DNA of 64,000 bases from Eublepharis macularius. Lineage: Eukaryota > Chordata > Lepidosauria > Squamata > Eublepharidae. The position numbers were made by a program, and so were the translations under genes. Of the stretch, positions 1 to 11,210 are shown piece after piece (within the stretch, counting starts at the first letter, position 1; each line of letters starts with the position of its first letter). The stretch spans positions 156,234,397 through 156,298,396 of the forward strand of contig NC_072790.1 in assembly GCF_028583425.1 (NCBI RefSeq), written 5' to 3'. The notes beneath the pieces were generated by a model. It was given only the letters and a program-made list of their open reading frames with translations. It made no database searches and had not been told where the DNA came from.

Positions 1-218
1 AAGAAAAATAAATTCTATAAAATATACATGAAAACATTAAAGAAAAGTCAAAGTGCATTTTTTAAAAAAAAATTATGAACGGAAGCAGCTTGTGTCTATA
101 CTATAGGGGTTAAACATTCAAAAGATTTTCAGTACACTTTGACTTCCCAGCAGGGCAGGCAAGAGCCACCACTGGCTCTTAGCCAAATCTGTCCCCCTTT
201 CACACTGTATTTAAAAGG
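1..218. other. SDCCAG8 intron, unannotated start of window
   Basis: AT-rich sequence with no recognised repeat or exon. It is intronic by position, upstream of the plus-strand SDCCAG8 exons. Confidence 0.5.
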
Positions 219-233
219 ACACACACAAGATGT
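219..233. repeat. Target-site duplication, left of PLE
   Basis: The 15-bp word ACACACACAAGATGT recurs exactly at 4138-4152, bracketing the snapback Penelope-like insertion. It is partly a CA repeat, so the exact edge could slip by a few bases. Confidence 0.85.
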
Positions 234-429
234 ATTGTCGAAGGCTTTCACGGCCGGAGAACGATGGTGGTTGTGGGTTTTCCGGGCTGTATTGCCGTGG
301 TCTTGGCATTGTAGTTCCTGACGTTTCGCCAGCAGCTGTGGCTGGCATCTTCAGAGGTGTAGCACCAAAAGACAGAGATCTCTCAGTGTCACAGTGTGGA
401 AAAGATGTTGGCAGGTCATTTGTATCTAC

Positions 430-1340
430 TCAGGAGGGGTGGGGTTGAGCTGAGTCATCCTGTAAGAGTTTCCCAGGGTGTGGAATGCTAATGGCGGGAG
501 GCTTCACTGTATCCTGAGGAGGTTCTTTTGCATATGGATTGGTGCTTGATGTGCTAATCTTCTCTGCAGGGCTATTGTCGAGTATAGAGTGTTTTGTTAG
601 CCTGGTGTTTTTCAGAACTGGAAACCGTGCTCTGTTCATTCTTAAGGTTTCTTCTTTCCTGTTGGAAGTTTTGCTTATGCTTGTGAATTTCAATGGCTTC
701 CCTGTGCAGTCTGACAAAGTAGTTGGAAGTGTTGTCCAGTATTTTGGTGTCCTGGAATAAGATACTGTGCCCTGTTTGAGTTAGGCTATGTTCAGCCACT
801 GCTGATTTTTCAGGTTGTCCAAGTCTGCAGTGTCTTTCATGTTCTTTTATTCTTGTCTGGATGCTACGCTTTGTGGTCCTGATGTAAACTTGTCCACAGC
901 TGCAGGGTATACGATATACTCCTGCAGAGGTGAGGGGGTCTCTACTGTCTTTTGCTGATCGTAGCATCTGTTGTATTTTTCGGGTGGGTCTGAATACTGC
1001 TTGAAGGTTATGCTTTTTCATAAGCTTTCCCATCTGATCAGTAATTCCTTTGATATATGGCAAAAACACTTTTCCTGTAGGAGACTGTTTTTCCTTGGTT
1101 GTTTGATTCATCCTGGGTTTGATTGCTCTTCGGATTTCATTTCTGGAGTAGCCATTTGCCTGAAGTGCGTGGTTTAGATGATTAATTTCCTCATTGAGAA
1201 AGTGCGGCTCACGTATCCGTCTTGCACGATCCACTAATGTTTTCATTATGCCTCTTTTCTGTCGGGGGTGGTGATTGGAGTTTTTGTGTAAGTACCGATC
1301 AGTGTGAGTTGGTTTCCTGTAGACCTTGTGACCTAACTGA
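430..1340 (-). pseudogene. Inverted partial copy of the PLE ORF (GIY-YIG end)
   Basis: Read on the minus strand this covers the end of RT, the linker and the whole GIY-YIG region, with the series MKTLVDRARRIREPHFLNEE, GVYRIPCSCGQVYIRTTKRS and SIQTRIKEHERHCRLGQPEK. A frameshift after KHKQNF moves the last about 95 residues to another frame. It carries the same YIR instead of YIG as the forward copy at 1391-3982, but keeps Cys in IPCSCG. It lacks the RT catalytic motifs, so it is a truncated arm of the snapback insertion rather than an independent gene. Confidence 0.88.
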
Positions 1341-1363
1341 AAGTTCAGTTCAAACCCACCCGT

Positions 1364-1512
1364 CTGTCTTTTGGTGCTACACCTCTGAAGATGCCAGCCA
1401 CAGCTGCTGGCGAAACGTCAGGAACTACAATGCCAAGACCACGGCAATACAGCCCGGAAAACCCACAACCACCATCGTTCTCCGGCCGTGAAAGCCTTCA
1501 ACAATACATCGA
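1364..1512 (+). repeat. PLE pseudo-LTR, internal forward copy
   Basis: The block starting CTTTTGGTGCTACACC and including GCTGGCGAAACGTCAGGAAC occurs here, inverted at 234 to about 400, at 4037-4137 (truncated), and in the second PLE locus at 27610-27750. It contains the ATG of the forward ORF, so the terminal repeat overlaps the protein start. Confidence 0.85.
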
Positions 1513-3982
1513 ACACCTCTACGGGGAGGAAACATTCCAACAGACCCAGAGATTGGAAACACTTCAGAACAAGAAAGCACATCTACTCTGTTCTTTAACC
1601 TTTCTCTTACGCTGCAGGGACACAAGAACCATTCCATCTTTTCTCACAACAAAAAGAATCTTCAAAACCACACAGGCGAACTGCATTTATGACCGTCTAG
1701 AACAGGCCCTCTTACGTGAGAGAATCCACACTACCCACAGAGAACTTGCTGCCACAGACAAGGAGCTATTTTGCTTGCATATCAACACCAGCCATAAAAT
1801 GAGAAGTCAGGATTGGGACAAGGTCGATAATCTCACCTACAGGAAGATGGAACAAGTTTTTACCAACCACACATCCAGACAGAAGCAGAAGTTTAACAAA
1901 CTACAGGAAAAAAGACAGACAAGCCCAATGCTCGACAATGCACGCATTGTCATCAATCTGACAGACCATCAACTCTCACCAGAAGAAACCTCCATCTTGG
2001 CAAAGGGAGGAAACTTTGCAGTCACCCCCACCAGAATTCCTGTGGAAGACATCATTGCAAATGTAGAAGCTGCCATTCGTCATCTACCTGAAGAGGAAGC
2101 TGAGGAAATAAGAGGAGAGACAGCCAGGATTCTACGAAAGGCAAAGCTTCCCACCAGCAATATAACATGCAAGGAGAGAAATGCCATCAAGACCCTCAAT
2201 GCAGATCCAGACATCATCATTCTACCAGCTGATAAAGGCAATGCTACAGTGATCGTGAAAACAGAGGAATACAAAAAGAAGATTAAGGAACTCCTGGACC
2301 CCTCCACCTACAAAAAACTAAAACGAGATCCCACCTGCAAAATCACCAGGCTAACAAATGCGCTGATCAAGAATTCCTTACTACATCCCGACATGCACAG
2401 AAAACTATGCAAGACAGAAGTACAGCCACCTAGACTATATGGACTCCCTAAAATACATAAGGATTCAGTCCCACTCTGACCCATTGTGAGTGCCATTGGT
2501 TCACCGACATATGAATTAGCTAGACATCTGGCCGATCTCCTGCAGGACCACATCGGGAAAACCTCGTCTTACATCAAAGATTCAGCAGATTTCATCAACA
2601 AAATCAGTTCTCTGAAACTCAATCCACAAGACATACTTGTCAGTTTTGATGTTGTATCCCTGTTTACCAAGGTTCCAGTAAAAGACACTATTGCACTTAT
2701 TAATCAGATTTTCCCAGAGGATGTAACAGCCTTATTCCATCATTGTCTGACAACCAGTTACTTCCAATGGGATAACGAATTCTATGAACAGATGGATGGG
2801 GTGGCCATGGGGAGCCCTCTCAGCCCAGTTATAGCAAACTTCTACATGGAACATTTTGAAAAAACAGCTCTAGAATCAGCACCCCACAAACCTAGTGTAT
2901 GGTTCCGGTTTGTGGATGATACATTTATCATTTGGAGCCATGGGGAGGAAGAATTGATGGGGTTTTTGAATCATCTCAACAACATCCACCTGAACATACA
3001 ATTCACAATGGAGAAAGAAATCGAGGGAAAACTCCCGTTTCTGGATACCTTGGTGATCCGCAAAGCAAACTTTCAGTTAGGTCACAAGGTCTACAGGAAA
3101 CCAACACGCACTGATCGGTACTTACACAAAAACTCCAATCACCACCCCCGACAGAAAAGAGGCATAATGAAAACATTAGTGGATCGTGCAAGACAGATGT
3201 GTGAGCCGCACTTTCTCAATGAGGAAATTAATCATCTAAACCACGCACTTCAGGCAAATGGCTACTCCAGAAATGAAATCCGAAGAGCAATCAAACCCAG
3301 GATGAATCAAACAACCAAGGAAAAACAGTCTCCTACAGGAAAAGTGTTTTTGCCATATATCAAAGGAATTACTGATCAGATGGGAAAGCTTATGAAAAAG
3401 CATAACCTTCAAGCAGTATTCAGACCCACCCGAAAAATACAACAGATGCTACGATCAGCAAAAGACAGTAGAGACCCCCTCACCTCTGCAGGAGTATACC
3501 GTATACCCAGCAGCTGTGGACAAGTTTACATCAGGACCACAAAGCGTAGCATCCAGACAAGAATAAAAGAAAATGAAAGACACTGCAGACTTGGACAACC
3601 TGAAAAATCAGCAGTGGCTGAACATAGCCTAACTCAAACAGGGCACAGTATCTTATTCCAGGACACCAAAATACTGGACAACACTTCCAACTACTTTGTC
3701 AGACTGCACAGGGAAGCCATTGAAATTCACAAGCATAAGCAAAACTTCAACAGGAAAGAAGAAACCTTAAGAATGAACAGAGCATGGTTTCCAGTTCTGA
3801 AAAACACCAGGCTAACAAAACACTCTATACTCGACAATAGCCCCGCAGAGAAGATTAGCACATCAAGCACCAATCCATATGCAAAAGAACCTCCTCAGGA
3901 TACAGTGAAGCCTCCCGCCATTAGCATTCCACACCCTGGGAAACTCTTACAGGATGACTCAGCTCAACCCCACCCCTCCTGA
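1391..3982 (+). pseudogene. PLE reverse transcriptase / GIY-YIG endonuclease ORF with one nonsense codon
   Basis: One frame runs 864 codons from an ATG inside the terminal repeat (1391) to a TGA at 3980-3982. It is broken only by an in-frame TGA at 2477-2479, a likely CGA-to-TGA change at a CpG. Recognisable RT parts in order are PADKGNATVIV (near residue 278), YGLPKIHK (near 350), FDVVSLF (near 419), MDGVAMGSPLSPVIANFYME (near 470) and the catalytic FVDD (near 507). A KLPFLDTL segment and a His/Lys-rich stretch follow. From about residue 700 a GIY-YIG nuclease begins with GVYRIPSSCGQVYIR and continues through KRSIQTRIKENERHC. The usual Gly of YIG is Arg here, and a Cys seen in the inverted copy is Ser, so the nuclease is probably impaired. 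The protein reverse-transcribes at a nicked chromosomal target. Confidence 0.9.
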
Positions 3983-4036
3983 GTAGATACAAATGACCTG
4001 CCAACATCTTTTCCACACTGTGACACTGAGAGATCT

Positions 4037-4137
4037 CTGTCTTTTGGTGCTACACCTCTGAAGATGCCAGCCACAGCTGCTGGCGAAACGTCAGGAACTA
4101 CAATGCCAAGACCACGGCAATACAGCCCGGAAAACCC
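4037..4137 (+). repeat. PLE pseudo-LTR, 3' copy
   Basis: Near-identical to 1364-1470, lying just downstream of the ORF stop and truncated at the right target duplication. It is the distal terminal repeat of the forward copy. Confidence 0.82.
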
Positions 4138-4152
4138 ACACACACAAGATGT
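4138..4152. repeat. Target-site duplication, right of PLE
   Basis: Exact copy of the 15-bp word at 219-233. Immediately left of it the PLE terminal repeat is cut short (at ...GGAAAACCC) compared with the internal copy near 1470, showing where integration ended. Confidence 0.85.
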
Positions 4153-4269
4153 TTGATGTGCTACTGTTGCCCACAGCATTCCCCGTGGCCCTGCATTTTT
4201 TACTCCTAGTCCTACTTCAACTTGATACTCATGAATCCCAGGCCTATAAAGGTTAGAACTCCAACAGCA

Positions 4270-4870
4270 CAATCACCCTCATTGTAATGATTTCAAGTAA
4301 ATGTGTGCATGTGTCTTTAAATGCTTGGTGGGAGATAGGTGAAGAGTGGGGTGAAGGAGAGGGATGAGTGAGTGATATGATTGGTTGATGACTGAGAGTG
4401 TGGGCGGAGTGAATGCAGTTTGAGACTGAGAATGGAAAGCAAAATAGGCAGTCAGAAGAAAGCAGGCTAGCTGTGTGCTGCCTGAATATGCTGAAGTATT
4501 TATGAGAGAAATATAACCTGTGTGGAACCTGAACAGAGCATGTTTGTTGTGACAGAACACTCAGTCAGGGAAAGAGAGGCCAGCTGTGTGCTGCCTGAGC
4601 AGGTTTAATATTTCTGTGAGAGAAATATTGAGTTAGAGAAAGAGGCTAACTGTGTGTGAAGCCTTTGAACAGATCTGTTTGAATGAGTTTATAGGAAGTA
4701 ACTTTAAGAACCGAGAACTACTTTTATGAAACCGATGCGCTTCTTGACAAAATAAAAGTTTATTTTGGTTTTGTTATATCCCAGAGTAGCTGTCATAGCT
4801 GTATCCCATTCCTATCCTCAGGGCCACATAGAACCACGAAGGAACCTGACGCTTAGGCACATAACAAAAA
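4270..4870 (+). mobile_element. Possible solo LTR or retroelement fragment
   Basis: Just right of the PLE is a 0.6-kb block with LTR-like features. It has a G-rich promoter-like half and a direct duplication of about 60 bp containing GCTGTGTGCTGCCTGA (near 4470 and 4586). It also has an AATAAA signal in ACAAAATAAAAGTTTATTTTGG-type context near 4750, followed by a short unique tail. No convincing short target duplication or paired copy is present in the window, so the call is tentative and the ends are approximate. Confidence 0.3.
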
Positions 4871-5428
4871 GGAAAACTTAAATAAAATATCTTGGAATAT
4901 AATATTCCTGGTGGCAGCAAACTACCCAGAGGGTGTTAAGGGAAAGATTAAAGGCAAAATCTACCCTAGAGAAGTAAGGGTCATAACACTCATGCTCACA
5001 TAATTGCAGCCGCACCCTAAGAACTTTTGCAGGAGAGCTTCAGAAATCTGCTTCCCTGGAGAAAATTACAGCTATGGCATCATACACCCTGAGTTCCCTC
5101 CCCTTCCCCAAACTCTATCCTCCGCAGGCACTGCCCCGAAATCTCTGGCAATTTTCCAAGCTGGAGTTGACAACCCTATCTCTACCTCATTCCTGTCCCT
5201 CAGTTTTCCCACCAAGCCTGTTCTGCTCCTTCTGTCTCTAGAAGTTGGGGAATGGGTAGGGATAGAAAATGATCGTTTTTACAGCCCCCTTTTTTGATGT
5301 GCTTCGGGAGCCCCAAGTGTGTAAATGGGGTAGAATTTCTTTACAACTTTTAGTGAGGGGATCTGCAAAAGGAAGTAAAAAATGTTACTATGAATTTTAT
5401 GTATTTTCTGTGTACAAGAGATCCTTAC

Positions 5429-6282
5429 TAGAGATGGGCACGAACAGCAATACGAACAAAAAAAAGCCACAAACAGCCCAATCTTCTGTTCGCGAACAAG
5501 CTGTTTGTGAGGCCCCATTCTAAATGAACAGGTGGTCGTTGCAAGCCTCGTTCGTTGCTGTTTGTTGCTGTTCGTCAAGCCAGACAGTCTGGCACCTGCA
5601 ATCAATTCCCTTGGCAACTTAGGCAGAGATTGTCTGAACTCTGTCTGAACTCCTGCTGTTGCCCTGGAAACCCCAATCTAAGCCCAATTTAGCTTTATAG
5701 GCAGGTCTTCCTTTCAAGTGTGGAGCTCTAAATTTGTTACAACAAGGGAGCAAAGACCAGGGGGGAGGGGGACTCCCAGCTCTGACTTTGCAGACAGTGG
5801 AGAGACAGTTGCTGTTGGCATTTTGATAGAGAGAGTGCATTGGAGCTTGAATTTTCTTTGTGTATGGTGGGATAGGGATCTACCCCTTCAAGTTCCAGGG
5901 CTGCTGGCAGGCTCTGGGCCAAGCTATTATTTATTATTGGTACCTTTCCTGCTGCCTGCTCAGGTAAGATTTCTGGGAGTGGTGTGGTAGGGATCTACCC
6001 CTTCAAGTTCCAGGGCTGCTGCCAGGCTCTGGGGCCAAGCTATTATTTATTATTGGTAACTTTCCTGGTGCCTGCTCAGGTCAGGTTTCTGGGAGTGGTG
6101 CAGTAGGGATCTTGACTTGAATGAGGGCTGGAGGACAGCCTGCTGGCCCCCACGAACAGCCAACCATGAACATGTTCTTGAACAGGGCCATGTTTGTGGT
6201 TGTTCATGAGTCCCTGTTCATAGATGGCAACGAACAACAAACATCATGTTCAGGTTTTTTTTTCTGTTTGTGGCCATCTCTA
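5429..6282. mobile_element. Non-autonomous hAT transposon, 854 bp
   Basis: The element is flanked by the exact 8-bp duplication ATCCTTAC (5421-5428 and 6283-6290). Its ends are inverted repeats, TAGAGATGGGCACGAAC on the left and the reverse complement of TAGAGATGGCCACAAAC on the right. An 8-bp duplication with short imperfect terminal repeats is the hAT signature. It encodes no transposase and the open frames inside are incidental. Internally a block of about 117 bp (GGGATCTACCCCTTCAAGTT...) is tandemly duplicated at about 5873 and 5990. Confidence 0.88.
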
Positions 6283-6725
6283 ATCCTTACATTAAAGAAA
6301 ATGATGGAACTAGTTCCACACTTTTTCAAGATGCTACCAATCAATCAGATTAGGTGTTTAGCTCATATCTGATTGTCTCATTCGAATGTGGTAAATTGAA
6401 CTCATATGTGTTCAGCATGAAATTTGCAGCATCCCTCGTCACCACCAAACTGCTGCCTCTTGTTATCAAGGTATTTGTAAACTCCTTTTTATTATACTTC
6501 AAACCACTGCTACTGGTCCCATTGCTCTGCACCAGTCTTTTAAGCTCTAGTCCAGCTACAGGCAAAATGCATGTTAGCCTTCTTCTGGGTGTTTGGCTTT
6601 CAAATCCCAGACACAGGCTTCAGTAGAATATTCTCCACTCCAATCTGTCCTGCAGCCAGCACTAACTTGGCAGCTAAGGGTGAAGCACTTTTTGCATGTG
6701 ACACAGCCTACACCAAACCCACAGC

Positions 6726-7241
6726 CAGGGCTAGATCGATGAGGGGGCAGGGGGGGTAGTCTGCCCCCAGCGCCATCAAAGAGGGGGCGCCGGTCGCAGC
6801 TGCCAGCCTCCAGGAGTGTGTGGGCAGCCTCAGTCAGAGGTCAGTGGGAGCCCGCCCACGTCATTCACCTGCCGTGAGAGCAGGGGGTGCATGGCAAGCC
6901 TGCTGCCCTATCAGTGTGCCACCCGCGCGGCAAGCCAGTTGCCCTGGTGCACCATGGAGCTGGCGGCAGCAGCGCGGGTGGCTGGGAGGCCGCCCGCACC
7001 ATTCACCTGCCCCGCAGGACGGGGCCTGTGGCAAGCTGGCCACTCCCTCAGCGGGGCAGGTGAATGGCACGGGCAGCCTCCCAGACACCCGCGCTGCTGC
7101 CGCCAGCTCCATGGTGCGCCAGGGCAGCTGGCATGCCGCACTGGGCAGCGCGCTCCACAGTGCATGATGATATCATGGAAGTGACGTCATCACGCCGGAC
7201 TTGGGTTGCCCTGGGCGTTGGCAACCCTAGATCCAGCCCTG
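6726..7241. mobile_element. GC-rich non-autonomous hAT transposon, 516 bp
   Basis: Exact 8-bp target duplication CCCACAGC (6718-6725 and 7242-7249). The ends are CAGGGCTAGATC and the reverse complement of CAGGGCTGGATC. The interior is strikingly GC-rich with several imperfect forward and inverted copies of a unit containing GGCAGCAGCGCGGGTG. It is the same family as 11211-11928, in the opposite orientation. No transposase; long open frames in several registers are composition artefacts. Confidence 0.88.
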
Positions 7242-7397
7242 CCCACAGCTAAGCCATCTGTACCCTTTGCACTTGGTAAAAATGAGAATCCCCACAAATG
7301 GGAGGAAGCTTGCTTTCCATAATGTACTCCCATCTTCCACAGTGTGATCACTAGGATTATAGATCCAGAAGTTAGCCATGTTAGTCTGTAGTTGCAA

Positions 7398-7568
7398 AAT
7401 AGTAGAGAGTCTAGTAGCACCATTAAGACTAACCAAGTTGTTTGTAGCATAAGCTTTCAAGAACCACAGCTCTTGAAATGCATCTGTTGAAGAGAGCTGT
7501 GGTTCTCGAAAGCTTATGCTACAAATAACTTGGTTAGTCTTAAAGATGCTACTGGACTCTCTACTATT
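7398..7568. repeat. Inverted repeat (76-bp arms, 19-bp loop)
   Basis: The left arm (7398-7473) and right arm (7493-7568) are near-perfect reverse complements, both carrying AAGCTTATGCTACAAAT or its complement. The arms would fold into a hairpin with a loop of about 19 bases. The unit looks like two head-to-head copies of a dispersed repeat tail; no target duplication was found. Confidence 0.75.
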
Positions 7569-9964
7569 TTACCACTGGGATTGGTAGTCCTTAATTTCAC
7601 AATTAGGAAAGGCAGAGGAAATAAGTAAGGGTATTAAGGGGAAAGACTGAGACCAACCAGGGAAGGGGGATATAGAAGACATTATTGCAGGGCAAATGGC
7701 TTTCTGTAGCAATTATTTGACATTTTAAAAGCTCATTTGAAAATAATGATGTTTGCCAGAGACAAGGGTGTGATAAATGTATACTCAAAAAGTGGTTCTT
7801 CTTTGAAGCCACTTCAATACTAAATAACATAAATACATTCAACTCATTAGCTTCTTCTAGTTTTGTACCAGATCCTCTCTGGTGCTTATGGTCTGGAGAG
7901 TTATGTAGTTGCATTGTTCCCAATATTAATAGGCTTCCTTTTGCTAAGTAATTTATTGGCTTTTAACAGAATTCCTTTTGCTGCATACTTTGGTCTGGGT
8001 TGCTCTGTTCAGCTCAATTGGTCTCCTTCAGTTACCGTGGTAACCAGCAGATGGGGTTCTTTGACAAGGGTCAGGAGGGAGGCTGCCACCATATATGGGA
8101 AGAGCAGCTAAATAACTCTTTCGGTGCTGACAATTCAGCTTTGGCCAGCCAGGAGTAGTTATCAGATTACATATATTAAAACCTAATTAAGATGTGTGCC
8201 AGTAAGTGCAGTGTAGCTATTGGATTTGGTGATTTAGCTGCTGCCGGTTACTGTAATTCAGCCTCTTTGCTGTGGCACATTCAGCTATGCAAAGTACAGT
8301 AGAAATCCATTGCACACATCATCCGATGTACTGGAATGATGAAAAGTGCAATTGCTTTCTGTCCTCTGAACTCAACACCTCTGGGCCATCAGTATTCACT
8401 GCTTATCGAATTCAGCATATTTATTTATGTATAGCAAGTTTATTTGCTTTCAAGTTTATTTGGGGGCTATGTCTTCATATGTCTCCTCAATTGGTGAGCT
8501 CCTGGGGTTCATTTTTAATATTTGCAAAATCAGTATATGACAAGAAAGCTATGAAGGAAATTGATTAGGTTGACTCTGAGGAAACAAACAGAAATGAATT
8601 TCATAAAGGTAAATATTATAAAGCACTAAAAATAAAAATGATTAACAACTGATGTCCTTTCTTATATCCCAGTTCTCCTCCTTCCACTGTGGTTGTGCAA
8701 ATAAATATTGAGGGGGGCATTTGGGTTCCTCGGGTACTGTGCTTGCCCTTCTTAGATTCGGAGTGATATAAGCACTTAGGTGCAATACAGGTGTATTTTC
8801 TCATGCTGAATTTTGGGAGCTGGACTGAAGGGTGTTGGGAGAACTTTGTTTTTTAAATTTATTTTTATTATTTTCTGTGCGGTAACTACAGGCCAGGGCT
8901 CAGTGGTAGATGCACAAAGACAGACATAGCGGTACTTTGCACAGAGACAGTCTCAGATTCAGTCTCAGGTGTCTCCAGTTAAATAATCTCAGGTAGCAGG
9001 TGCTTAGAAAGACCTTTCTCTGCCTAAAAGCCACTGTCAGTCAGATTCATTGCCTTGGTGCCAAAGTTCCAAAGTGACAAATGGTGAGCCCACTTTTCCC
9101 ACTTCACAACTGAGTTGTATTTAAATGTGACTTGTTGCTCAGCTGTGAACCAACTAATCTGTTGGATGACATTGCCTCCTAGCATTAATTTGGCGTGGAT
9201 CTGTAGTTCAATACCTGGCTTACATAAGGGCCTAACTGATCATGCCAGAAATAACGAAGAAACCACAGTACCCACAATTGCAATTGGCAATTTTGACTTG
9301 CTAGACTGCCACATATTGAACAATGTCGCAGATAGTCAATTTCAAAGGTGACATATATAGAAGTTGCAAGGGTGGTGGTGGTGGTGGTGGTAGTAATGTG
9401 AACAATCCAGATCCATTTTTAGCTTTTCACACTGAATTTGTATTTCACCAATAACTACACCATCAAGTTAACCAAGAACTATCATTATTAGACAAACACA
9501 AGGGAATGCAAAGCATTTACTTACATAGGAGGAAATAAAGCAAAACACCTGGGGACAACAGTGGATTGCCAGTTAAATCAGCCTCTGCCTCTAGTGACTC
9601 CAGGGCACAGGTCCAATTTAATTCCCAATCATCTGAGCCCTGTTGACTTCCACAGAACTCAGTAAGAGGCACTGAGAACTAAATTCATTCCTGTCAGACT
9701 TGCCCCAACTCCTCACCTCCATATCCCACTCCTAGTTCCATTTCTTGATGTGCTGAAACCCTAGGAACCATGGGAATAGTTTTGTGGTAAATCCTGTGGT
9801 AAATCCTTCTATAGATGTGGGATTCTCTCACCGTTATGATCATCATCATTGGTTCTGATACTCTCCTGTGGATCCTCTGTGCCGCTGCTTTTGTGAATAC
9901 GAAGGGTTTCCCTATTACTACCCGCATCATTACTATTTTTACCATCCATTGTCATTCTCATTCA
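7569..9964. other. SDCCAG8 intron, no recognised gene
   Basis: Unremarkable AT-rich intron with no exon-like segment or clear transposon end. The only structure noted is a short GGT trinucleotide repeat near 9372-9394. Confidence 0.5.
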
Positions 9965-11210
9965 TAACCAAAACCCAGACATCATCTACCTTCTGCATCA
10001 CAGAATAAATCAGATGAGGCCATGGGTAACCAAGAACAATCCTTGGAACCATGCATCCAAAGTCACCAGGAATCCAAGTCTGGGTCTGATTTTGATTCCA
10101 AAACATCTCTTTCAGAAGTAGTCATCAAGACACCACAGTCTCCCCAAGCAAGGACCTTCAACTTTACACAGAGCAATTAGTGTGAATGGCAAAATCTTTG
10201 GAGATAGAGATGCCTTGTGATGCTCATGCCTCCATTGATCTAGTATGTAGAGTCCTGCAGTCAGAGGTATTTGGACCTGTTACTTTTCCAATTATGCAGG
10301 GAATGCTAGATGTCACAAGCGACACATGGGCCAAACCAGCATCAGCCCCAGTGACTGCGAAAAAGTTGGAAAATGTGTACAATACTAGACCAGAGAGTTC
10401 AACTTTCATTTTCTCCCATGCAGCCACAAACTTAATGGTGACCAAAGCATAGCAGGGAAAGGTTCCCTCAAGGTCTCGGCTCATTCTGCATCACTTGATA
10501 TAGAGGGCAGGCAAACTGATATTTTGGGCCAAAAGGTTTGTTCCTCTTCAGCTTTGGCCTTCGATATTGGCAACTATGAGGTCATAATAAGGTCTCAGAT
10601 CTTCCTTTGGGAAGAGTTAGGATCTTGCTTTGACCTCATCCCTGAGGTCAAAAACTGCCTCGCTAGGTTGCTGCAAAAAGAGGAGCTCTCCAAACAACTG
10701 ATCAATCAACCTGATTGCTTTTCTAGATCCATAGCATCCTTCATAGTTCTGCAGAGGCATGTGTGGCTCAGAACCACAATCTTGGCTCCTCACCACAGGG
10801 CAAGAATAGATGACTTACCCTTTGAATGGTTCAAAGGGTTCAACTTAACCCTTTGAAGGGTTCAAAGGGTTTCTACCATGATGAAGCCCTTAAAAAAATC
10901 AAGGAAGACTATGTGACAGCCAGGTCCCTTAGCATTGCCCCAGGATACCACAATCCATATAGGCGAAAGGATCCCGCTATGCACTATTCTGGTTACTTTA
11001 AATATCCAAACTATGATTTCCATCAGACCCATCCACCTACCAGGGTCACTAAGCAACATAAAATCCTCAACTATGCCAGAAGGGTTATTGCCCTAAACCT
11101 AAGGAGGGCTTTCATTCCCTGAAAGATCATCAAGGATCAACCAAACAGAGTTTTTGACTCTTTGCTCTGCTGTGAATTGGACAACTGCCTGGCTGCTGAC
11201 AAATGGGAAG

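Larger units (their letters stand above)
234..4137 (+). mobile_element. Penelope-like element in snapback arrangement
   Basis: The insertion is flanked by a perfect 15-bp target duplication (219-233 and 4138-4152). It consists of a partial copy in reverse orientation (234 to about 1340), a short junction near 1341-1363, and a near-complete forward copy (about 1364-4137). The two copies of the 3' coding region and the terminal repeat are closely similar over roughly 1.1 kb. The forward copy encodes reverse transcriptase joined to a GIY-YIG endonuclease, the hallmark of Penelope-like elements. Inverted partial copies and long repeat ends (pseudo-LTRs) are a known peculiarity of that class. The element sits in an SDCCAG8 intron. 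Structure and class are strongly supported; the family name within PLEs is not determined. Confidence 0.92.

Noticed and set aside
6816..7184. Several Ala/Gly/Pro/Cys-rich open frames on both strands
   Set aside because: Same GC-rich hAT family; no conserved domain and no splice context.
10186..11122. Apparent novel host protein exons
   Set aside because: The segments match DIRS gag-like blocks (YVTARSLSIAP, RIDDLPF), so they are retroelement remains.
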